In this document: piece by piece, positions 28,001 through 37,000 of the stretch
How the letters are laid out: every line of letters begins with the position of its first letter
Numbering within the stretch: the first letter of the stretch is position 1
Assembly: GCF_000003815.2 (NCBI RefSeq)
Contig: NC_049991.1
Span: forward strand, 16,600,776 to 16,664,775
Length of the DNA: 64,000 bases
Source: Branchiostoma floridae
Taxonomy: Eukaryota; Chordata; Leptocardii; Amphioxiformes; Branchiostomatidae
Direction: 5' to 3'
Notes under the pieces: model-generated
The model's database searches: none
The model's input: the letters and a program-made list of their open reading frames with translations, nothing else
What the model was told of the DNA's origin: nothing
Made by a program: the position numbers and the translations under genes

Positions 28001-31000
28001 ATACTAATGTATATGTAACGCTATGGGGGACAGACTTGTCTGGAAAGAGAGAGTGGACATGGTCCAAGTAACCCGCCCTTGATGATGATAATGATATGAC
28101 ATATTATTATTCAGCCATTAAACAATTCTGTTAGTACACTTTTAATTGCTGGTTGGTACGTTACTTTCTTTTTGGTACCTTCTACAGTACAAAAATAACA
28201 AGCGCATGCAAATTTTTGTACCTCGATGCCATCAATGCACATTATACTACAATTAACAATACTGAAAAGCACATTACACACACATGTATCTCTTACATGA
28301 CAGTTGATAACCTTCAAGATTAAAACAGAGATCAAGAAGTTGACAGTACCTTGCTCTCTTCCTCTGCCCCATAAGAGATTCTTACATTCAGCTGTTTACC
28401 CAGCCACCTTATCACCCAGGATGTTTCCTTCTCAATGAGTTTCATCATATTAGTCTGCATGTTTTGTGCTTTGGTTTCTGTTGCAGAGCCCATGCGTTGC
28501 CAGAGATTACTCATACAGGCGGCAGCGAGTCCTACTGCACCAATGAGGATGGGGTGACGATCACGATAAGTGCAGGCTTCTAGACAACTCATCAAGACGT
28601 TATGAGCAATGCAGAATGTCTGACATGCCTCTTGCCTTGTTGTATCATCCCTGCAGAAGTACATGTAGAGATCAACTTTAAATATGCATCACTACTGCGA
28701 CACAACTAAGTGCAAGCAAAATTGTTCTAACAAAAGTAAGAAGAGGTACTTGTACATGTACATGAACAGTGAGTGTGCACAATGTTCCTTTACTGCCACT
28801 GCCACAAGAAATTTGAAAACACACATACATTATCAAAATCATTTACCATGATGCAGGTAATATCAACGTACAATGCCTGCTGAAAAGTATACATTCAACA
28901 CTTCTCAGATGTTCATTGTACATGTATAATTTGGTGTTTAAGCGACATACTTCCAGCTATAGACCCCCGTCAGTATGGATCGCTCAAGGGCAAATCCACC
29001 ACGCATTATCTAACCAGCCTAATGCATTACTTGGCAAGTACAACAGATAATCCTGGCTTCCTGACTGACTTCACACGCGCTTTCGATCGTGTGCACCACC
29101 TGACTGCAGTCTCCAAACTCCTGGACCTAGGCGTCAGACGTTCGATCATTCCCTGGGTATGCGCCTTTCTATCGAATCGTCAACAGCGCGTTAAGTACCT
29201 ACAAGTCGTGTTTCTTTGGGAAACGCTTACTTGTGGTGTACCGCAAGGAACCAAGTTGGGTCCCGTTGTGTTTCTCGCGCTCATAAATGACGCGTCACCG
29301 GTAAGGGAAGACTCAGCCGAGACTTGGAAGTATGTTGACGACATGTCTTTGTCGGAGGCAAGGCACGTTACACAGGACTCCACAGTGCAAACTGACGTGG
29401 ACAAGCTACATGCAACTGAACCCCTCCAAGTGTATTGTACTGCTAATATGCTTTATGCGAAACCGTCCTCCCCCACCTGTAGTGACTGTTAAGTCAACAA
29501 CACTTGAAGTAGTTGAATTCGCGAAGATCCTAGGGGTGATCTTTCAAGCTAACCTTAAGTGGGACATCCACGTCAACATGATGATCAGCAAAGGCAGCCG
29601 CAGGCTGTACCTGTTACGAGTATTAAAGAGACATGGTCTAGACTCTAGTGACTTGACATTAGTGTTCTGTGGATTTATACGACCTATCTTAGAATACGCG
29701 TGTCCGGTATGGCACCCAGGAATCACTAGTGCCCAGTCTAGGGCCATAGAGAACGTGCAAAAAAGAGCTTGCCGCATAATTCTTGGTTCCACCTTTGCTA
29801 GCTATGACATGGCTCTAGTCCAGTTGTCACTTCCGTCTCTGTGCAACAGACGGCACGAACTCTGTACAAAGTTTGGTACCTCCTTGCTGAGCTCTCCGTC
29901 TTTCTCAAAATGGCTACCGCCAAACCGTGTGAGCCTACATGGCAGAAACCTCAGGTCCAAACACCAGATAACACAATTCCACTGCAGAACCTCTAGGTAT
30001 AGGAAGACTACACTACCATACCTTGTCGACTTGCTCAATAGTTCAAAATGCTAGCTATGAATACATGTAAGTCTTGAATGTATACACAGTTATGTTAAAA
30101 GTAATTATTGTTATTTTTAAAATGTGTTGAATTATGCACTTCTATTGTTTTTCATTTTAATTGTAATATGTGTAAAACATACTGCAATTCAGCCGAAAGA
30201 TATAAAGGCTGCCATTGTATGTTATTGTATGTCGCATGACGCGATAATAAACCATTCATTATTATTATTATTATTATAATCATCATACATTCAAGCACTT
30301 AATACAGAGATTAAAATTACAATATTATATATGTATCGCTTTCAGATAATCAGCAGCTACAGATACATGATTGTATGGCTCACCCTTTGTCTGCAGTGTC
30401 ATCACTGACATGACTGGCAGCAAGTGCTGTGGCTGTCTGAAGAAGTGCCAGAACATCCTGAATGGGGGGAAAGGATATTTCAGATAACCAGTAAGAACAT
30501 AATAATATGCTGTAGGCAACATTCAAATTAGTCAAGTAGATTGAACTGGAAAACTAGTGCACTGTTTAGGCCATTTCTAGGAAACATAATGTATCTGGAG
30601 ACAGGCAGTGTTATGATTTTGACATGTTTGACCAGAGACAAGGTATTCATTCCCTCTTACATGTAGATATTAATGACATACTAGATTCTGCATGGACCAA
30701 AATTCCACCTTCCCAAATTTTACAATATCTTGTTGACACCTTAGTGCTGTTCAAACCATACAGACACTTCCATGTTATGACTGGAACAAAACTATATGTA
30801 TTACCTGTCTGTCTTCCTCGAGCGACAAGGAATACCCAGTTGCAACATTGACAGCAATGGCTGCACACAGAGTAGGGAGGCTCACAGTCTTCACTGTCAG
30901 GGGGTCCAACAGTTCCTTGTTGGTGAGAATGGCTGCACAAGATCGTTCTAGCAGTGCATCAGCATCGAACACAGCTGGGTCAAGCTCCTTCATCACTGCA

Positions 31001-34000
31001 AGGGGTTTCTCTGCAGGACTAAAGATATACAAAAGTATCATATTCGAAGTATTCCTTTTTGTACCCAGGAAATAAAAATCATTGTCCAACATGGATTTTG
31101 ATGCATGCAAATTTATAGAATTACATTTGAAAAACAAACAAAAAATTTCTTACCCATATTTGATGTCCTTTCTGAATTGTCCATACTTGAGTCCTTCTAG
31201 ACCCCACCATTTCTGTGATGTTTTCTGAAAGTCTGTTGTGGGTGCCGTTGGTTTGAAAGGTGATGACTCATTCCGCAAGAAGTGGAGGACAGGTAGTGCC
31301 AGCAGCCATCTTGACTTCAGCATCAATGCATCTCCTGTCATAGCGGTGTTCATGATGCTAACAACAGCATTTGTGACCTCCCTACAAAAAGTTGATTTAA
31401 GAATATTAATTATAACATTCCTGAAGAATCCAATGACATACAATCATTTGTAAGAGAAAACTACTTCCTTTATTGTTGTAAAAATTTGATATGTGACAAT
31501 CAAAACTCAAGTTTAATGTCATAATATCTGCAGAGAGTTACATTTTTGTAAAGAACAACTTTTCAACACATAATTAACACAAGAAGATTAACACAAATAT
31601 GTCCACAATGAATAATTTGACAAATCTCCAACATCACTTACTTCAGCCTTCCATCCTGGCAGAAGTGAAGAGAAAATGCCTCAACTTCGCGGCAACTTTT
31701 GTCCTTGGCATCAGGCCTGATGAGGAGCCCCTCGAACAGGGCATGTGCCTGCTTCTCGCTGAGTTGAAGACTGTACCTGTCTACCAGCCAACAGATGGAG
31801 AGGGCAGACACGATCCGTGCCTGGGCTGCCTCTGGGCTCTCGATCTTCTGTTCCTTTGTCTTTGCCAACTGGTCCAGCTTTGGACCAATGTACTCCATCA
31901 GTACCTGTAATGACATAAACATTCATCCCTTTACTGTCTGCTATTCGCTGTGTATGTCCTTCAACGAATCATTTTGAAAGGAGAGCAGTGTAATACAGTA
32001 CAGTATAAGAAGGATCGATAAAGCTGGGATTAAGCAAACAACTGAATCAAGGTAAACACATTGAATTCTTACCTTTGAGATGGAAAACTCCCTAAGTTCC
32101 CATCTCTTCCTATTGTAATAACCATCAGAAACTGGGCTGGTCCCCACCCAATGACAGACAGCCTGAACCTGCTTCATGACATCACATGCCAGTAGCTCTT
32201 CACCCTGTTGATCACATGTGAAGCCTTTCCATTGTGGTAACCAGGCTTGGACAGCAATCCGACGATCGTGGGCCACTTTCTCCTCGACACTAGTCCATCC
32301 AATCAAAGACTTAAATTTGTCAAGACGTCCGAGCTCCACTTGCATGGCATCATTGTACAGGTGCACGTCACCTACAATAACAGTCAATGAGGTAATTTCT
32401 AATGAATATGAATCACACAGTAGCAAGGCATTATGTCTATACATGTCCATGATTGTATAGCTGCAATTCATGAATGTATCATGATGGCAACATTTATTCC
32501 TTCAAGTGGAAATTTTTGGTAAAAGGTGAGATATCAGTTAAATGTAGCAGTAATCATCATTACAATAGACAAAGTTACTTCACCCATGTCAATCTCTTAC
32601 TTCTGAAAAGAGCAAAATGTACAAAATATGCAATAATATATACACAGAAAACATAACGGCACTGAACTTTAATCCAACACATTCCAGCAAATTCCAAACT
32701 GAACAATTAATAAACAAGCGGGCTTTAGCGCATTCTGGAAACTGTTTAGTGCATTGTTTACTATGTTTCCCCGGCCATTGCTACACATGCATTGGTCTGC
32801 CACTTTCTGTTGTGTCGCGAGAAAATAACATTTCAAAGACAGTGTAACTGATAGCAGGTCCTTTGGGATTCTATTCCCAGTGGAACTTTAATCCAACACA
32901 ATAATATAACAAGGCTGTTTATCTATGGATTTCATATTTACAACGACAAATTTGTATCAATCTGCAGGCACTTACTCAAGGTTAATTGGCAAATCGGCAT
33001 GTCGGTAAACTGCTGATAGTCGCGATCAAAACACAAGCCCCAAAATGCATCAACCAGCGGCAAATCCGTTCTGCTGTTCTACTACACAGTTATGAAGTTC
33101 TATGAAACTTTTCATCCGTTGTTTGGCTACCAAATGGTGGCAAAATACGTTGTTTGTGAATGGTTCCCAAAAAATATACCCGCAAAACACAGTACAAACT
33201 CCCTACAATACGTCCCCCATATGGGGCTGTTGGTATCGCCAGTGAGATCCGTCGTACTGGCCTTTGGATGTGATCACTTTCATAAATGGGGGTGAAGGGG
33301 TGTGCTGAAATATGATTCAAAATGGCGCGTGTTCGGATTTCCACTGAATTTACTGTAACAAAGCCTGGCCCTGTACTTGAAGAGGGACACTTCAACTTAG
33401 TTCAAGGCATGTTGGTTGTGTTGGATGGACAGTTTATTAATATTTCGCTATATTTACTGTGATGATTAATGTGTAATGTGAGGACGAAGAGTAGGGTTGC
33501 TTGAAATTACAATCGCTGCCCTCCTCCCACGGCTTGATAACGGCATGAAAACATACCAGAAGATTGATTAACTTGTCAATGCAACATGCGATCTTTGTGA
33601 GCTCAAACTTACAAGGTTTTGAGTCATATACCTTACTGGTTTTGTAAAGCACTCAAAAGAATTTGCATACCGGGGCTAGTTTTTGACTGACAGATGGGTT
33701 CTGAAAAGTGTTGGATTAAGGTTGCGTTGGATTAAAGTTCAGTGCCGTTACTTCTATTACATTATTACATATTGAAAATGTTGTGAAACATAACAGACAG
33801 AAGTACCCAGTGAAGTAGCCCATGACTATGACCAATCAAATGTTCTGTATATTACAGTTCTTCAATGTTTGCTTTGAATCGAGAGAAGCGGTTCGTTCAA
33901 CGGTTTGGTTTGCATGGATGGATGCATGGATCTAACCAAACCCTTCTAATAGCCCTTCTATACGGCTGATAACGTAATTGAGTCAGCGTGGCCGACCATT

Positions 34001-37000
34001 CTAAGGCGCTGGGTGCAGATAGCGATTTGCTTTTGCAGCCGTGGATCGTGGGTTCGGACCCCACTTGTTACAATTTTTTTTTCTTCTTTAGACAAATCTC
34101 ATGTAATGTTTTTTAATAGAAGACAGACCAATTCAGTAAATCGATGTTCAAAAACTCTTTTTTTTCATGTGATTTTGTTTAACATCCAGGCTTTTTCCAA
34201 AATACGCACTGGCCAGCTTTTTTCAGAAGCTTTCTTGTTACACTAGAGGAAGCTTCTAAAGTCAAACTAAGAGCCCATACTACACCTACCTCCTGCTTGG
34301 CACTGTTCAGGTAAAAGCTTGAAGCATCTGTTGACAATCACTCCTCCCCCCATGCTATAGTGAATGAACTCCCATTTCACATCTCCATTTTCTTTCACCA
34401 CAGCATACTTGAACGACACGAATCTGTTGTTTACTCTCTTAAGATTAATGCTGCATTTGCCTTCTGCTACCAGGAAGCCATCTTTCAGGTGCCTGCAGAA
34501 AAAGTATGGGTCAGTGAATTCATGCAGCATTCTTTGAGGATGCCTAAGAGAAACTTACACATACATATATATACATATGTACATGTAAATCGATACATGG
34601 GGAAGTGGCATCATTTACAAAATGCTCAGCAGTTCATCTACATATAACTACGTACACACATCTACATTAATCTGAACAAAAATCACTCATGATACGTAAT
34701 ACGGTATATGCATAGCTTTAATGTATTCTTTTTTTATACTGATGAGTGATGATAATGATTATTGATGCACATTTGCGGGGAGTTAACTTCAATACAGGAG
34801 GGACAGAGATCTAGAGGTACTTACAGTTTTTCCTGTTGAAAGAATATCAATGCAGTGCAAGACAGAGCACATTATATATATTTATATGTATGTCTGCTGA
34901 GTATGTGCTCGCAAAGACCACAACAAATATGATTTTTACTAATCTTCATCTGCAAAGCTGATGGTTTCTTACCGTGTAATTTCAAGGACAGCAAGGCTCT
35001 TCCAGTCAACTATGTCACTCCTGACATGAACCCTCTCCACGTCCGGCTTCATTTTGAAGTCAGGAGAGACGAGGACGTGGAAGTGCAGGGTCATCGTTGA
35101 TCCTCCTTCATACTGACTGGCCAAGTGAGGCTGGTGTACAATCTTGCTGGGTGAGGAAGTGTGATGTGATCTGGGGATGGGATAAAGATAAGACAAACAG
35201 GTAATGAGACACTCAATACAAAAGATACTCAAGTAACTGAGTACATATACATCAATTAATGTAAAATTATAGGAAAAGCAGCATAAGACTGGGTTGTAAG
35301 CTCTTATCATGTTCAACAGTTAACATAAAGCATTTCAATGTTATAATTTTCCATGCTGTGTGCTCATCCACACATGAAAATAATAAGAAGGATAAAGCTA
35401 CATTAGTGTACTCACTGGTTTTCCTGCTCTTTCTTTGCCTTGTTATCTGGTTGTTTCCTGTTTTTGTGATCCTGCTTCTTTTGTTTTCTGGATTTTACAG
35501 TTTGCCATCCGCCAGTATCCTGCATAACATAACAGATATTTGCTTCAAGTTTGTACAAATATCTTGATCAGATTAATGTAATGTTACCTACAATTGGCTT
35601 TACTTATATAAATACACAGTGTTGCAACAGACAAACATGTACAGGAGTGACTTTTCTTTTCTAAAATGGTTTCCAGTGATATTTCCCATGACATAAAAAA
35701 ACTGAAAGAACAAGAGATAATCACTTAGGTTAGGTTGTAATATTGACTGTTAGCAAAGACAGCAAAGATTACTAGAAGTCCTGAAGTTGGAAAAAAAGAA
35801 AGAAATCCTACCTCATTATTAGCAGGTTCAGAAGGGCCATCGTGTCTGTTTTTCTCATCTTTTTCATCCCCCACCAACACGAAAGAGTCTTCCATGCTTG
35901 TATCAGCAAAAGGCATGTCCTGTAGGTCTTCATCACCCTGCTGATCACCCTCCTCTTGCACTGGAGTCTCCTCCTCCCCTGTATCTTGCTCTTCTCCACT
36001 GGCTGTCTCTTCTTTGTTAGCCTCTAAGTGGTGTCCATCCTTGGGAGGGTGGTGAATGATTTCTTGTTCAAAAGCTTTAGTCTTGGGTTTAACAGTTGGT
36101 TTGGGCTGGTCTGGTGTCTGGGACTGTTTTTCTTCTGTCGAATCAGGTTGAACTTTTTTCTTGCCTGGTTTCTCACCACTCTTCGGTGGTCCTTCGTCTT
36201 TGTCAGACTTGTTTGTTGCAGTCTTTGAGGCTTGCTCGTCTTCTGTTGTAGCATGTGTTGGCTTGAGTTGATGACTAGCTTTAAGATCACTCTTTGGTTT
36301 GTTCCTCTTTTGTTTGTTACTCTTAGCTCCTCCCTTGTCAACACTGCTAGCATCTCCTTTCTCAAACCCCTGTACACTTGTACTAGTTCCTGTGGTATCA
36401 TCTGCTGGCTTGGGTGGACAGCTAGCCTGAAGGTTTCTGCTTTCTGTATCCCCCTGGCCTGCCTCTATATGTCCACTACCTTCCTTGACAAGGCTGCTGA
36501 CATCTCCTTTCTCAAACCCCTGTACACCTGCACTAGTTTGCATGGCATCATCTGCTGGCTTGGGAGGACAGCTAGCTAGTAAGTTTCTACTTTCTGTATC
36601 CCCCTGGCCTGCCTCTATATGTCCACTACCTTCCTTGACAAGGCTGCTGACATCTACTTCCTCAAACCCCAGTACACCTGCACTTGTTTCTTCTGTAGGA
36701 GTGTGCAACTGGACAGACTTCTGCAGAGTGTCTGCCAGGACAGTAGGAGAAACCGGGCGTTTATCATCAGGCAATGATCTCTCCCCTCCTTTGCTACTTG
36801 CGCTTCCCTCTGTCTCTTGGGGTATCCCATCCTTCAAAGCCTCTGATGAGCCAACATCCTTTGAAGCACCCATCTCATCTTTCACGTTGTCGGTTTCCAT
36901 GGGTTCAGCTTCTAAGGGTTTGATGCTCTTGTCACTTGTGGGCAGGGTGTGGATTTCCATGTTTGCGTTGTGGTCCGTTGACAGGCCGGAAACGTGCACG

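Noticed and set aside
34833-34840. Possible 8-nt microexon (gaaaaact) between RNF213 exons 5 and 6
   Set aside because: Inclusion creates an immediate stop at the start of exon 6.
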